Source: an uncultured Bacteroidota bacterium
GTDB taxonomy: Bacteria > Bacteroidota > Bacteroidia > 2-12-FULL-35-15
Reading direction: 5' to 3'
NCBI GenBank assembly: GCA_903926385.1
Contig: CAIYIS010000048.1
Span: 1 to 64,000, forward strand
DNA length: 64,000 nucleotides
This document shows positions 47,693 through 58,817 of this stretch, in pieces (the first letter of the stretch is position 1; every line of letters starts with the position of its first letter). The notes below the pieces were generated by a model, which saw only the letters and a program-made list of their open reading frames with translations, did no database searches and had not been told where the DNA came from. A program made the position numbers and the translations under genes.

Positions 47693-50227
47693 TTATTCTT
47701 TTTTGCTCTTTTTCGGTTTACTTTCTTTTGGTTTAGTAATTAATATGGTTATTTCTTTCTTTTCCGAATCAAACCCTACTTCAATTACATCACCCTCCGA
47801 AATTTTTGATTTAATTATTTCTTCAGACAAAGGATCTTCCAAAAGCTTTTGTATAGCTCGTTTCAATGGTCTTGCACCGAGTTGGCTATCGTAACCCTTA
47901 TCCGAAATAAAGTCTTTCGCCTCATCAGAAACTTTGAGGGTATAACCCATACCATTTATTCTTCCATATAAGTTATCAAGTTCAATATCGATAATCTTAT
48001 GAATATCTGCAAGCGATAAGGAATTAAATACAATTACATCATCAATACGATTCAAAAATTCAGGAGCAAAAGATTTTTTCAAAGCATTTTCAATAATACT
48101 TTTAGAATTTTCGTCTTCTACATCTTTTTTAGCAGTTGTTGTAAATCCAACCCCTTGTCCGAATTCTTTTAACTGACGCGAACCGATATTAGATGTCATA
48201 ATAATAATGCTGTTTTTGAAATCTATCTTACGACCCAAGCTGTCTGTCATCATACCATCATCTAATGCCTGTAACAATAAATTAAATACATCCGGATGAG
48301 CTTTTTCTATTTCATCCAGAAGTATTACAGAGTAAGGACGTCTTCTAACTTTTTCAGTTAATTGACCACCTTCCTCATATCCTACATATCCTGGAGGAGC
48401 TCCTACCAGACGAGAAACAGCAAATTTCTCCATATACTCACTCATATCAATTCGTATAAGTGCGTCATCATTATCAAACAAATATTTTGATAAGATTTTA
48501 GCCAATTGAGTTTTCCCTACACCAGTTGGGCCAAGGAAAATAAAAGAACCGATTGGTTTGTTAGGATCTTTCAACCCCGCACGATTACGCTGTATCGCTT
48601 TCACTACCTTGCGCACCGCATCATCCTGACCTATCACTTTTCCTTGAAGAACTTCTGCCATTTTAACCAACTTGTCACCCTCATTCTGAGCAACACGCTG
48701 AACAGGCACACCAGTCATCATGGCAATAACTTCTGCAACATTTTCTTCAGTTACTGTTTCTCTGTGGGTCTTACTTTCTTCTTCCCATTTCTTTTTGGCA
48801 ATATCAAGTTGTTCAAGCAATGTTCTTTCTGTATCTCTTAGTCGGGCTGCTTCTTCATATTTCTGCGACCTTACCACTTTGTTTTTCTCTTCTTTGATAT
48901 CTTCAAGTTTTTTCTCAATATCTTCAATGTCTTTTGGAACGTTAATATTGATAATGTGAACACGAGATCCTGCTTCGTCTAACGCGTCAATAGCCTTATC
49001 TGGCAGATGGCGGTCTGTAATATATCGTGCGGTAAGAGCTACACAAGCCTTAATTGCACCATCTGTGTATGTCACATTATGATGATCTTCATATTTAGAT
49101 TTGATATTATTCAAAATCTGTATGGTTTCTTCGGGAGTAGAAGGTTCTACTATGACTTTCTGAAAACGTCTTTCAAGAGCACCGTCTTTTTCGATGTATT
49201 GACGATATTCATCCAAAGTGGTTGCACCTATACATTGTATTTCTCCTCTTGCCAATGCTGGTTTAAACATATTAGAAGCATCCAGAGAGCCGGAAGCCCC
49301 TCCTGCACCAATGATAGTATGAATCTCATCTATAAACAAAATCACGTCAGATGATTTTTCAAGTTCATTCATTACAGCTTTCATTCGCTCTTCAAACTGT
49401 CCTCGGTATTTTGTTCCTGCAACAAGCGATGCCAAGTCTAATGTAACTACACGTTTTCCAAATAAAACACGTGATACTTTACGTTGAACAATACGTAATG
49501 CCAAACCTTCAGCTATAGCTGACTTACCAACACCTGGCTCTCCTATTAATATAGGATTATTTTTCTTTCTCCGTGATAAAATTTGAGAAACACGCTCTAT
49601 TTCTTTTTCTCTTCCAACAATAGGGTCGAGTTTTCCTTCTTCTGCCGATTTAGTTAAATCCCGGCCAAAATTATCGAGAACGGGAGTTTTTGATTTACTA
49701 TCAACGGACTTTTTAGGACTGTTGCTTGCTGCAAAATTATCCTCATCTCCATCATCATCAGAAGGCGTTCCCGGAAATTCTGCTTTAGGATCTATTTTAG
49801 TTTGTTCTAGTTCTCTTTTAAGTGTTTCATAATCTACATTCAGTTTTTGAAGAGATTTGGTGGCAACATTATCAGCATCTTTTATCAAAGACAATAATAA
49901 ATGTTCAGTTCCAATCACCGAACTCTTAAATAGCTTTGCTTCAAGATAGGTTATTTTCAAAGCCCTTTCAGATTGTTTCATCAATGGAATATTGGCAAGA
50001 TTAGTTACCTTGTGATTCCCTGTTCCAATGGTTTGTTCAATGATTTTACGTAGTTCTTGTAAATCTACATTCAATGCTTTGAGTAGTTTAACAGCCGTTC
50101 CTTCACCTTCGCGAATGATTCCTAATAATAAGTGCTCTGTACCGATGTAGTCATGTCCAAGACGCAAGGCTTCTTCTCTGCTGAAAGTGATAACTTCTTT
50201 TACTCTTGGTGAAAATTTAGCTTCCAT
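47693..50227 (-). CDS. clpC: ATP-dependent Clp protease ATP-binding subunit ClpC
   Basis: Clp N repeats [52 protein letters not shown] region [30 protein letters not shown]. Confidence 0.98.
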   Translation of the reverse strand: MEAKFSPRVKEVITFSREEALRLGHDYIGTEHLLLGIIREGEGTAVKLLKALNVDLQELRKIIEQTIGTGNHKVTNLANIPLMKQSERALKITYLEAKLFKSSVIGTEHLLLSLIKDADNVATKSLQKLNVDYETLKRELEQTKIDPKAEFPGTPSDDDGDEDNFAASNSPKKSVDSKSKTPVLDNFGRDLTKSAEEGKLDPIVGREKEIERVSQILSRRKKNNPILIGEPGVGKSAIAEGLALRIVQRKVSRVLFGKRVVTLDLASLVAGTKYRGQFEERMKAVMNELEKSSDVILFIDEIHTIIGAGGASGSLDASNMFKPALARGEIQCIGATTLDEYRQYIEKDGALERRFQKVIVEPSTPEETIQILNNIKSKYEDHHNVTYTDGAIKACVALTARYITDRHLPDKAIDALDEAGSRVHIININVPKDIEDIEKKLEDIKEEKNKVVRSQKYEEAARLRDTERTLLEQLDIAKKKWEEESKTHRETVTEENVAEVIAMMTGVPVQRVAQNEGDKLVKMAEVLQGKVIGQDDAVRKVVKAIQRNRAGLKDPNKPIGSFIFLGPTGVGKTQLAKILSKYLFDNDDALIRIDMSEYMEKFAVSRLVGAPPGYVGYEEGGQLTEKVRRRPYSVILLDEIEKAHPDVFNLLLQALDDGMMTDSLGRKIDFKNSIIIMTSNIGSRQLKEFGQGVGFTTTAKKDVEDENSKSIIENALKKSFAPEFLNRIDDVIVFNSLSLADIHKIIDIELDNLYGRINGMGYTLKVSDEAKDFISDKGYDSQLGARPLKRAIQKLLEDPLSEEIIKSKISEGDVIEVGFDSEKKEITILITKPKESKPKKSKKE

Positions 50228-50279
50228 ACTTTTTTATATTTATTTTTTATTAAAAAATGTTTTTTGATTAATGGTGGCA

Positions 50280-50310
50280 AATCGGCAACAAAACTAGCTA
50301 TTTGCCGATT
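50280..50310. promoter_or_regulatory. Inverted repeat upstream of clpC
   Basis: AATCGGCAA-N13-TTGCCGATT perfect 9-bp arms, about 53 bp upstream of clpC start. Confidence 0.5.
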
Positions 50311-50361
50311 AAAATCAAAGGTAATGCTTGATTTTGTGACGAAACAAGACTTTTTTTCTTT

Positions 50362-50394
50362 TTATCAACATAAATAGTGTTAATATGTTGATAA
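50362..50394. promoter_or_regulatory. Inverted repeat with DnaA-box-like arms upstream of gyrA
   Basis: TTATCAACATA-N11-TATGTTGATAA perfect 11-bp arms. Confidence 0.5.
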
Positions 50395-50550
50395 TTTATG
50401 CAAGAAATATGCGCTGATTGGACACAAATAAGTACTTTCACACTCCTAAAATTCTGAGGGTACATATCAACAACTGTGCTAACTAAATTTTATGACAAAT
50501 TTTCAGTAAAACCAATTTTTAAAAGAATATAAACAAACAGAAAAGAAATT

Positions 50551-53112
50551 ATGGCAGACGGAGAAAAAATTATTCAAATTAATATTGAAGAAGAAATGAA
50601 ATCAGCCTACATTGATTATTCAATGTCGGTTATTGTGTCGAGAGCATTGCCTGATGTGAGAGACGGGTTGAAACCGGTTCACAGAAGAGTATTGTACGGA
50701 ATGCTTGATTTAGGAGTATTGTCCAATCGTCCTTATAAAAAGTCAGCTCGTATTGTGGGTGAGGTTTTAGGAAAGTACCATCCCCATGGAGATACATCGG
50801 TTTATGATGCAATGGTACGTATGGCTCAGGAGTGGAGTTTACGCTACCCTTTAGTAGACGGACAAGGAAACTTTGGTTCTGTTGATGGGGATAGTCCTGC
50901 CGCAATGCGATATACAGAAGCTCGTTTGAAAAAGATGGCAGAAGAAATGTTGAACGACATCGAAAAAGATACTGTAGATTTTCGCCCCAATTTTGATGAC
51001 AGTTTGTCTGAACCAACCGTTCTACCTTCTCGTATTCCAAACCTTTTAATTAACGGAGCTAGCGGAATTGCCGTTGGTATGGCAACAAACATGCCTCCGC
51101 ATAATTTAACTGAAATAGTAAACGCAACCATAGCTTATATCGATAACAGAGATATTGATATTGCTGGTATCATGCAATTAGTAAAAGCTCCCGATTTTCC
51201 TACAGGAGGAATCATTTATGGTTACGAAGGAGTAAAAGATGCATTTGAAACAGGACGTGGAAGAATTGTAATGCGTGCCAAAACAACTATGGAAACAACT
51301 GATTCCGGACGTGAGCGCATTATTGTTAATGAAATTCCTTATCAGATTAACAAAGCTGAAATGATTCGTAAAACAGCAGATTTAATCAATGACAAGAAAA
51401 TTGAAGGTATCTCTGACATACGTGATGAGTCGGACAGAGATGGAATGCGTATTGTTTACGAAATAAAACGTGATGCAATAACCAATGTGGTTTTAAATAA
51501 TCTTTTTAAATACACCGAACTTCAAACTTCTTTCAGTGTTAACAATATTGCGTTGGTTCAGGGCCGCCCAATGATGTTGAACATAAAAGATATGATTCAC
51601 CACTTTGTTGAATTCCGTCATGAAGTGGTTATCCGCAGAACCAAATATGAATTGGCTCAAGCCGAAAAACGCGCTCATATCTTAGAAGGATTATTAATTG
51701 CTCTTGATCATTTGGATGAAGTAATTAAATTAATTCGTGCTGCTGCCACTCCGGCAGAAGCTCAAGATGGATTGATGTCAAGTTTCGGACTAAGCGAAAT
51801 ACAGGCAAAAGCAATTCTTGAAATGCGTTTACGTGTGTTAACTGGTCTGGAAAGAGACAAGATTAAGGCAGAATACGAAGAGTTGATGAAGTTAATTGAT
51901 TATTTAAAATCAATTCTTGCTGACGAAAATCTGCGTATGACCATCATCAAAGACGAACTAATAGAGATAAGAGATAAATACGGTGATGAACGTAAAACAG
52001 AGGTGGTGTACGCTTCAGGAGATTTCCGTATGGAAGATATGATAGCCGATGAAGATGTAGTTATTACTATCTCTCACATGGGTTATATTAAACGTACTCC
52101 GCTTACAGAGTATCGTACACAAGCTAGAGGTGGTAAGGGTTCTAAAGGAAGTACCACACGTGATGAAGATTTTATTGAACATTTGTTTATCGCTTCTACT
52201 CATAATTATTTATTGTTATTTACTGAACAGGGTCGTTGTTTCTGGATGCGTGCCTTCGAAGTGCCCGAAGGAACCAGGACTTCGAAAGGTCGTGCTATTC
52301 AAAACCTGATTAACATTCCACCGGATGATAAAGTGAAAGCATACATTAATGTGAAGGATTTAGAAGACGAAGAATACATTAATAATAATTTCATCATCAT
52401 GTGTACTAAGAATGGTGTGATTAAGAAAACAACTTTGAAAGCGTATTCAAATCCACGTTCGAATGGTATTAATGCAATTACAGTTCGCGAAGGGGATACT
52501 TTACTAGAAGTGTTACTGACCAATGGTACCAACGAAATTATGCTTGCTTCTAAAGCAGGAAAAGTGGTTCGTTTCAACGAATCAAATGTTCGTCCGATGG
52601 GAAGAAATGCTTCCGGTGTTAGAGGAATAAATGTTAGTGATAAAGGAAACGAAGTAATCGGAATGATTGCAATGCCTGATAAATTAAGCAATGTAATGGT
52701 GGTTTCTGAAAAAGGTTATGGTAAGCGTTCGGATATTGAAGAATATCGTGTAACGAAACGAGGAGGAAAAGGTGTAAAAACAATTAATGTAACCGATAAA
52801 ACCGGTAACCTGATTGCAATAAAAGCTGTGACCGATAAAGATGATTTGATGATTATTAATAAATCGGGAATCATTATTCGTTTGGCTGTTGCCGACCTCA
52901 GAGTGATTGGAAGAGCTACTCAAGGAGTACGATTAATCAACCTAAAAGAAACTGACGAAATAGCAGCAGTTACTAAGGTAGATGTAGAAGAAGTAGAAGA
53001 ATTAGAAGTGAATGAAGGAACAGAAAATCTAACTGGAGATTCTGCTTCGACTGACAATACTGATACTTCAGCTGATGCACCTGCTGCGGAAGGGCCAATT
53101 GACGAACAATAA
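50551..53112 (+). CDS. gyrA: DNA gyrase subunit A
   Basis: [98 protein letters not shown] GyrA-box-like. Confidence 0.99.
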   Translation: MADGEKIIQINIEEEMKSAYIDYSMSVIVSRALPDVRDGLKPVHRRVLYGMLDLGVLSNRPYKKSARIVGEVLGKYHPHGDTSVYDAMVRMAQEWSLRYPLVDGQGNFGSVDGDSPAAMRYTEARLKKMAEEMLNDIEKDTVDFRPNFDDSLSEPTVLPSRIPNLLINGASGIAVGMATNMPPHNLTEIVNATIAYIDNRDIDIAGIMQLVKAPDFPTGGIIYGYEGVKDAFETGRGRIVMRAKTTMETTDSGRERIIVNEIPYQINKAEMIRKTADLINDKKIEGISDIRDESDRDGMRIVYEIKRDAITNVVLNNLFKYTELQTSFSVNNIALVQGRPMMLNIKDMIHHFVEFRHEVVIRRTKYELAQAEKRAHILEGLLIALDHLDEVIKLIRAAATPAEAQDGLMSSFGLSEIQAKAILEMRLRVLTGLERDKIKAEYEELMKLIDYLKSILADENLRMTIIKDELIEIRDKYGDERKTEVVYASGDFRMEDMIADEDVVITISHMGYIKRTPLTEYRTQARGGKGSKGSTTRDEDFIEHLFIASTHNYLLLFTEQGRCFWMRAFEVPEGTRTSKGRAIQNLINIPPDDKVKAYINVKDLEDEEYINNNFIIMCTKNGVIKKTTLKAYSNPRSNGINAITVREGDTLLEVLLTNGTNEIMLASKAGKVVRFNESNVRPMGRNASGVRGINVSDKGNEVIGMIAMPDKLSNVMVVSEKGYGKRSDIEEYRVTKRGGKGVKTINVTDKTGNLIAIKAVTDKDDLMIINKSGIIIRLAVADLRVIGRATQGVRLINLKETDEIAAVTKVDVEEVEELEVNEGTENLTGDSASTDNTDTSADAPAAEGPIDEQ

Positions 53113-53123
53113 AAATAAAAACT

Positions 53124-54380
53124 ATGAAGAAGATTGCAGTTGTATTTTTTGCTGTATTAATTAGCATTACCGGATTTGCGCAAAACTCCAAGTATGTTAA
53201 TGCCGTAAATTATTTTGCTGATTACAATTCGGCTAATGAGCAAAGCGCGCTTGATAAAGCCAAAGAGAACATTGATTCGGCTGCGGTGAACGAAAAAACC
53301 AAAGACAAACCGAAAACACATGTGCTCAGAGGTCAAGTGTACTTAGCCATTTTTCAACGTAATTTACGTGCCGAAACTGAAAGACAAACTGCCATTTCTG
53401 ATCCTAAAAAAGGAGAAGCGATGGGGTATTTCAACACTTCTGCTTCTGAATTGATGACAGCTTATGATGCTTTTGCTTTAGCAAAAACTCAGGACACAAA
53501 ATTGAATTTTACTACCGAAATTAATAAGGGAATAAACGACATTTCAATTTTGTTGACCAATAAAGCGGTGTACGATTACAGCAATAAGAACTATGCATCG
53601 GCACTTCCTAGTTTCGAGAAAGCCTATGTTATCAATGGCCCAAAGGATACCATTACATTAAACAACATTGCGCTGTGTGCTGAAAGGGCCAAGAATTACG
53701 ACAAAGCAAAGCAATATTATTTAAAAATGATTGATGCTAAGTTGGGCAGAGGTGCTACCTATTCTTCGTTGGTTAATATTTATTTTACCATTGCCGACAC
53801 AGCTGGCGGACTTGAATTGCTTAGAAAAGGTATTGAAGCCTATCCATCAAATATTGATTTGCTTATTACTCAAACCAATTATTATTTGGTGAAAGGAAAA
53901 AGTGAGGATGCATTAAAAAATTTGAACGTGGTGATTAAGGCCAATCAAACTAATCCAAGTTTGTTTTTAGCAAGAGGGAATACCTATGATAAACTGGCGA
54001 ATCCGGTGAATGAAGCGGGTAAGTTTATTGAACAACCAAAAGATTTTGAAGATAAAATTAAGTTGGCTGAAGATGATTATAAAAGTGCAATTGCGCTTAA
54101 ACCTAATTTTTTTGATGCACTTTATTGCCTTGGTGTTTTATATAACAACTATGGTGTAAGCATCAATAAAATTGCAGATAAAATTAAAGACCCTGCCAAA
54201 TATAAAGCAGAGGATGCAAGGAGCAAAGAGCAGTTTAGTAAAGCAATGGTGGTGTTCGAAAAAGCTTTGGAAGTAAATTCGAAAGACAAAAATTCGATGC
54301 TGGCCTTGAAACAAATTTACGCCCGACTCGAACTGAATGATAAGATGAATGCAATGTCCGAATTGCTAAAGAAACAATAA
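53124..54380 (+). CDS. TPR-repeat secreted protein
   Basis: Signal peptide; YASALPSFEKAYVINGPKDTITLNNIALCAERAKNYDKAKQYYLKMIDAKLG. Confidence 0.85.
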   Translation: MKKIAVVFFAVLISITGFAQNSKYVNAVNYFADYNSANEQSALDKAKENIDSAAVNEKTKDKPKTHVLRGQVYLAIFQRNLRAETERQTAISDPKKGEAMGYFNTSASELMTAYDAFALAKTQDTKLNFTTEINKGINDISILLTNKAVYDYSNKNYASALPSFEKAYVINGPKDTITLNNIALCAERAKNYDKAKQYYLKMIDAKLGRGATYSSLVNIYFTIADTAGGLELLRKGIEAYPSNIDLLITQTNYYLVKGKSEDALKNLNVVIKANQTNPSLFLARGNTYDKLANPVNEAGKFIEQPKDFEDKIKLAEDDYKSAIALKPNFFDALYCLGVLYNNYGVSINKIADKIKDPAKYKAEDARSKEQFSKAMVVFEKALEVNSKDKNSMLALKQIYARLELNDKMNAMSELLKKQ

Positions 54381-54413
54381 GTATTCTAATCAAGCAAGAG
54401 AGCACACATGTAT

Positions 54414-54448
54414 AAAAGCTCCGACCTATTTGGTTGGGGCTTTTTTTT
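54414..54448 (+). terminator. Rho-independent terminator
   Basis: AAGCTCCGACC-TATTT-GGTTGGGGCTTTTTTTT. Confidence 0.85.
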
Positions 54449-54493
54449 ACAAAACACTTCATCATGCTTAAAGAAATTTAAAATTTATTTAGC

Positions 54494-55438
54494 CTAAAAC
54501 TCCATAGTGTAAGAGGCCGAAATGGTGGTCATGTTTTTTATTTGCACCACCCGATGGGCCCAGTTACCTGCATCCGGAAATGTAATGATAGTAGGCACGT
54601 TGGCCGGCACGTTTACACCTATTGGTTTTAAAGGGTTTTTAGCACTATCTATTACCCACACTTTACAATCTTGAGTGGCTGTAACTGTAAACAAACTGCT
54701 GGTTGTGAAGTTATGTTTTAAAGCAGTTTTTATTTTCGAACCATGCACAGTGCCTGTGTAAGTGCTGCTATGAGGGTGTCGTTGCAAATTGATAACATCA
54801 ATAAAGCTTTCAATTTTGCTGGGGTTATCATAATATTTAGATATTACAATGCCATGGTCGCAAAAATGCGCACTGCACATAGCAGCAATGGCCGCACGTT
54901 GCGCCCCTGTTAGTCCCGAAATGGTAGATTTTTTGCCCAACTGTGCATTTCGTTTTGCAAGCAAAGCATTGTAACGAGTAGTAATTAGTGCCGACACAGC
55001 ATTTAAGGTGCCTTTAGCCAATGTGGCTGCTGCCAATGTTTTCATGGCTTCTATTTTCACATCAATTTTTCCTTTTAAAATGGTGTCTGTTCCGGCAGGG
55101 AAAAGCCCTTTAAAAGTGGCACTTCTGCGAGGATACACATTCGAAATCATGGTTTGCCACAAGGGCAATTCATCGGTACGAATGGTTTTAAATTGGTCTT
55201 CGAGCGAAGCTGTATCGGTTATACGGCCGCCTACAGCCACATCTTTGCTTACATCGGCAGCCACCAAGTTATTATGTAATGTTTGAAAAATAGTTTCGCG
55301 AGCAGCTATGTCGGCATCTGCATTGTTTGCAGTTAAAGCATTGAGATGAAACTCCGAAATAATTAATGCTTTTGTGTAATTATCGCCAACACCATTTGCG
55401 ATAAAATTTTTTGAAAACGGAAAAGTAGATGCGCTCAT
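54494..55438 (-). CDS. Hypothetical protein
   Basis: Long ORF with coherent composition (MSASTFPFSKNFIANGVGDNYTKALIISEFHLNALTANNADADIAARETIFQTLHNNLV...). Confidence 0.7.
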   Translation of the reverse strand: MSASTFPFSKNFIANGVGDNYTKALIISEFHLNALTANNADADIAARETIFQTLHNNLVAADVSKDVAVGGRITDTASLEDQFKTIRTDELPLWQTMISNVYPRRSATFKGLFPAGTDTILKGKIDVKIEAMKTLAAATLAKGTLNAVSALITTRYNALLAKRNAQLGKKSTISGLTGAQRAAIAAMCSAHFCDHGIVISKYYDNPSKIESFIDVINLQRHPHSSTYTGTVHGSKIKTALKHNFTTSSLFTVTATQDCKVWVIDSAKNPLKPIGVNVPANVPTIITFPDAGNWAHRVVQIKNMTTISASYTMEF

Positions 55439-55699
55439 TTTGTTTCGGTATTTGTGGTTCTTTTTTTTTATTGTTGCAAAACCATTTGCTTGTCAAAATT
55501 ATTTTCTTTTTCAAAAAAAATAAAAACATTTATTAAGAAATTTCATGAAAATTGATAACAATCATAATTCGTCCGGATTAGTAAGGTTCAAGCCATTTTA
55601 TAGATTTTAAACTTTTCTGTTTGTTCAAAATATTGATAATTAATTAAAACGAATATTTTTATTGAACAAGAACGAAAGCTATTGTCATATTATTTTAGT

Positions 55700-55905
55700 T
55701 TGGAATATCATGTATGCTTACATGCCATGCGGGGGATTTATTTATCATTTCATGTAACCTTACATGCTATACCGGGGATTTATTTACTATAACATGTAAC
55801 CTTACATGTTATATGGGGGATTTATTTGCCATCGCATGTAAGCTTACATGCAGTATCGGGGAATTATTTACTATCACATGTAAGCTTACATGCAGTATGG
55901 GGCAT
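55700..55905. repeat. 42-bp tandem array with palindromic core (about 5 units), array 3
   Basis: Unit ATCATTTCATGTAACCTTACATGCTATACCGGGGATTTATTT; cores CATGTATGCTTACATG, CATGTAACCTTACATG (x2), CATGTAAGCTTACATG (x2). Confidence 0.92.
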
Positions 55906-56015
55906 TTAATTTATAGGTTAAGTATTCAATTTGATTCGATAAAATTAAATAAGGGGCCATTACCCCTCTAAAAATTGACTCTTAACCAATCAATTTTGCT
56001 TGCTCATTTCCCAAA

Positions 56016-56050
56016 AAAAAGAGGAAACCAACTGATGGTTTCCTCTTTTT
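56016..56050 (-). terminator. Rho-independent terminator of the S41 protease gene
   Basis: AAAAAGAGGAAACC-aactgat-GGTTTCCTCTTTTT. Confidence 0.88.
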
Positions 56051-56072
56051 GAGCGAAATGATAGTCTCGCTA

Positions 56073-58157
56073 TTACTTCATATCACTCATAATATTTAAC
56101 GTTTCGTTTAGATAAATATCTTTCTTAATGGCCTTATACCATTCTTTGGCCTTGTTTGCTTTGGTAGTATCAGACACAGCAATTGCATCAGCTTTTAAAC
56201 CTACCACTTCTACTCCGCCTATTTCTTTATCCAAATCTTCCATCTTTTTCGATTCGGCTTTGAATCGTTTTTGTTCTGCACGGTATTTTTCGAAATTAAG
56301 CGAAACCACACTGCTGTCTTTTTGTTTTCTATAACGTTTGGCAGCTTCTTCCAACACAGCAAAATTTGGATTCGATTTCATTCGGCTGATAGATTTGTTT
56401 TTTAATTTCTGAACACTATAATCAGGCTTCAATTCTTTATATTTTGCAGATGCTATTTCATCCCAAGCCATTGGGTAATCCGATTCTTTTTCTCCTAAAT
56501 CGAGAAGCGAATAAGGGTCGGGCAAAATAATGTCGGGAGTAACGCCTTTTAGTTGAGTAGCTCCACCGTTAATTCTGTAAAACTTTTGCATCGTTACTTT
56601 AACTGCACCCAGCGGGCGAAGACTGGCCATTGATGGAGGTAATGATGGGTCGAGTTCGTAAACACGCTGAACAGTTCCTTTACCATAAGTAGTAGGCGAT
56701 GTACCTACAATTACTCCTCGTTTATAATCCTGTATGGCAGCTGCCATAATTTCGGATGCTGATGCCGAATTAGAATTAACCATGATACAAAACGGGCCGC
56801 TGTAAGTAATAGACGGATCCGGATCGTCTTTTATTTCTGGCGAACCTGTTCTCGATTTCACCTGAACGATTGGCCCTTTATCAATAAACAAACCGGCCAT
56901 TTCAATCACATCATTCAGCGAACCTCCACCGTTATTTCTTAAGTCCAAAATTATTCCATCCACATTTTCTGACTTAAGTTTTTCAAGTTCCTTTTTTACA
57001 TCTTTCGAACAACTGCGACCTCCGGTACCATTAAAATCGTCATAAAACTCAGGCAATTTAATATAACCTATATTATTTTTTCCTTTTAAAATGAGCGATT
57101 GAGCAAAGGTTTCTTCCATCACCACTATGTCGCGAATAATAGGAATAACCATAATACTTCCGTCAGGTTTTTTTACTGTCAATCTTACCTCTGTTCCTTT
57201 TTTTCCACGGATGAGTTGCACAACATCTTCCAAAGGCATATCAGCTACATCCACTGGTTCTTCGGCACCTTGAGCCACTTTGATAATAAAATCTCCCACC
57301 TTAAGTTGTCCCTGACGATACGAAGGAGTTCCGGCAATGATATTTGTTACTTTAATATAATCATCTTTTTCTTGAAGCTGGGCGCCTATTCCGAAAAACT
57401 GACCACTCATACTTGCATCAAACTGTGCTTTATCTTTAGGAGCAAAATATTCTGTGTGCGGGTCGTAAATGCTGGTGATAACATTAAAATACATCGCTAG
57501 TCTGTCGTTACGATTAAATTTTTTCAAGCGTTTAAAATAATCATCATATGTTTTAAGTGTTTTCTTACGCGCTTCAATTTCTAATTCATCTTTCGATTTA
57601 ATTTTTACAGTATCCGATTTTTCTTTTGCTTTATCCTGAGCATCCATCATCTCGCTTATTTTAGCAAGCACAGCATATTTCATCGACTTGCGCCAGGCAT
57701 CTTTTAAATCTTCTTTCGATTTCGAAAAACGTAATTTCTCTCCATCTGTTTCCACAGTTTCATCTTTTGTAAAATCAAAAGGCTGAGAAAGGATATCGGT
57801 ATAATATGTTTTCGCTTCTTCTATTCGGCTGTTGATTATCTCTAATGATTTATCAAAAAATGTAAATGTTCCCATATTGATATCTTCGTCTATGGAATGA
57901 TTCATTTTCTTTAATTCATCCACATCCGGCTGAATCAAAAACTTTTTTCCTCCATCCAGTCGTTTCAGATAAAGATTAAATACTTTTTCCGAAAAATCGT
58001 CATTGATGTCTTTAGGGGCATAATGAAGCACTTTTAAATTCTGCATCATGGCTTGGTCAATGGCACTTTCTTTTTCAGAAGTTACTATGTAGGTATAAGA
58101 CGCAAAGCCAATAATAGCGATGGGTAGAAGTAAAAGATATTTTTTGTTTTTAAACAT
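56073..58157 (-). CDS. Carboxy-terminal processing protease (S41, Prc/Tsp-like, PDZ)
   Basis: YFNVITSIYDPHTEYFAPKDKAQFDASMSGQFFGIGAQLQEKDDYIKVTNIIAGTPSYRQGQLKVGDFIIKVAQG; NVDGIILDLRNNGGGSLNDVIEMAGLFI; VNSNSASASEIMAAAIQDYKRGVIVG. Confidence 0.97.
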   Translation of the reverse strand: MFKNKKYLLLLPIAIIGFASYTYIVTSEKESAIDQAMMQNLKVLHYAPKDINDDFSEKVFNLYLKRLDGGKKFLIQPDVDELKKMNHSIDEDINMGTFTFFDKSLEIINSRIEEAKTYYTDILSQPFDFTKDETVETDGEKLRFSKSKEDLKDAWRKSMKYAVLAKISEMMDAQDKAKEKSDTVKIKSKDELEIEARKKTLKTYDDYFKRLKKFNRNDRLAMYFNVITSIYDPHTEYFAPKDKAQFDASMSGQFFGIGAQLQEKDDYIKVTNIIAGTPSYRQGQLKVGDFIIKVAQGAEEPVDVADMPLEDVVQLIRGKKGTEVRLTVKKPDGSIMVIPIIRDIVVMEETFAQSLILKGKNNIGYIKLPEFYDDFNGTGGRSCSKDVKKELEKLKSENVDGIILDLRNNGGGSLNDVIEMAGLFIDKGPIVQVKSRTGSPEIKDDPDPSITYSGPFCIMVNSNSASASEIMAAAIQDYKRGVIVGTSPTTYGKGTVQRVYELDPSLPPSMASLRPLGAVKVTMQKFYRINGGATQLKGVTPDIILPDPYSLLDLGEKESDYPMAWDEIASAKYKELKPDYSVQKLKNKSISRMKSNPNFAVLEEAAKRYRKQKDSSVVSLNFEKYRAEQKRFKAESKKMEDLDKEIGGVEVVGLKADAIAVSDTTKANKAKEWYKAIKKDIYLNETLNIMSDMK

Positions 58158-58280
58158 AATGTGGTGGATTATTTTTTTACGAAATTACTAATAATACCTA
58201 TAGGCAAATGTAATACCAATAATTCTTTCACAAATATTAACAAGGCCTAAACAGTTGTTTTATTTTTATACTTTTGCTGA

Positions 58281-58763
58281 ATGAAACCTGCATCGCCTAC
58301 TATCATCCAGAAAGAACTCTTAACATTAGAGAAAAAACAAGTGGTTGACTTGTGTCTGCGATTGGCAAAGTATAAAGTAGAAAATAAAGAATTGCTCTCT
58401 TATTTGCTTTTCGATTCAATAGATGAAGATAAATTTGTAGCGAATACAAAGAAGGAAATGAGCGAACTATTCTCTCTAATAAACACAAGTAACCTCTATT
58501 ATACACGCAAAGGGGTTCGGAAAGTTTTACGGTTTACCAATAAATACATCAAGTATTCCGGCATTGCTCGTACCGAACTCGAGTTGAGGATTTACTTTTG
58601 CAATATCCTCAAATCATCTGGTATTCCTATTCACAAGAGCGATGCTTTGATTAATTTATATACAGGGCAAACAGAAAAGATAAAGAAAACACTGAGCAAA
58701 CTTCACGAAGATATACAATTCGATTACCGTGAAGAAGTGGAGCAAGTGATGACTTTAAACTAA
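58281..58763 (+). CDS. Hypothetical protein
   Basis: MKPASPTIIQKELLTLEKKQVVDLCLRLAKYKVENKELLSYLLFD...; followed directly by a terminator. Confidence 0.7.
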   Translation: MKPASPTIIQKELLTLEKKQVVDLCLRLAKYKVENKELLSYLLFDSIDEDKFVANTKKEMSELFSLINTSNLYYTRKGVRKVLRFTNKYIKYSGIARTELELRIYFCNILKSSGIPIHKSDALINLYTGQTEKIKKTLSKLHEDIQFDYREEVEQVMTLN

Positions 58764-58791
58764 AAAAGGAACTCTTATGAGTTCCTTTTTT
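58763..58791. terminator. Rho-independent terminator
   Basis: AAAAAGGAACT-cttatg-AGTTCCTTTTT. Confidence 0.85.
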
Positions 58792-58817
58792 AGTTCGAAT
58801 AGTAATGGTTGTAAATA

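Noticed and set aside
50630-51131. Minus ORFs inside gyrA
   Set aside because: Embedded in a highly conserved gyrA frame.
52970-53112. Acidic low-complexity C-terminal tail of GyrA
   Set aside because: Acidic variable GyrA tails are common; not by itself unusual.
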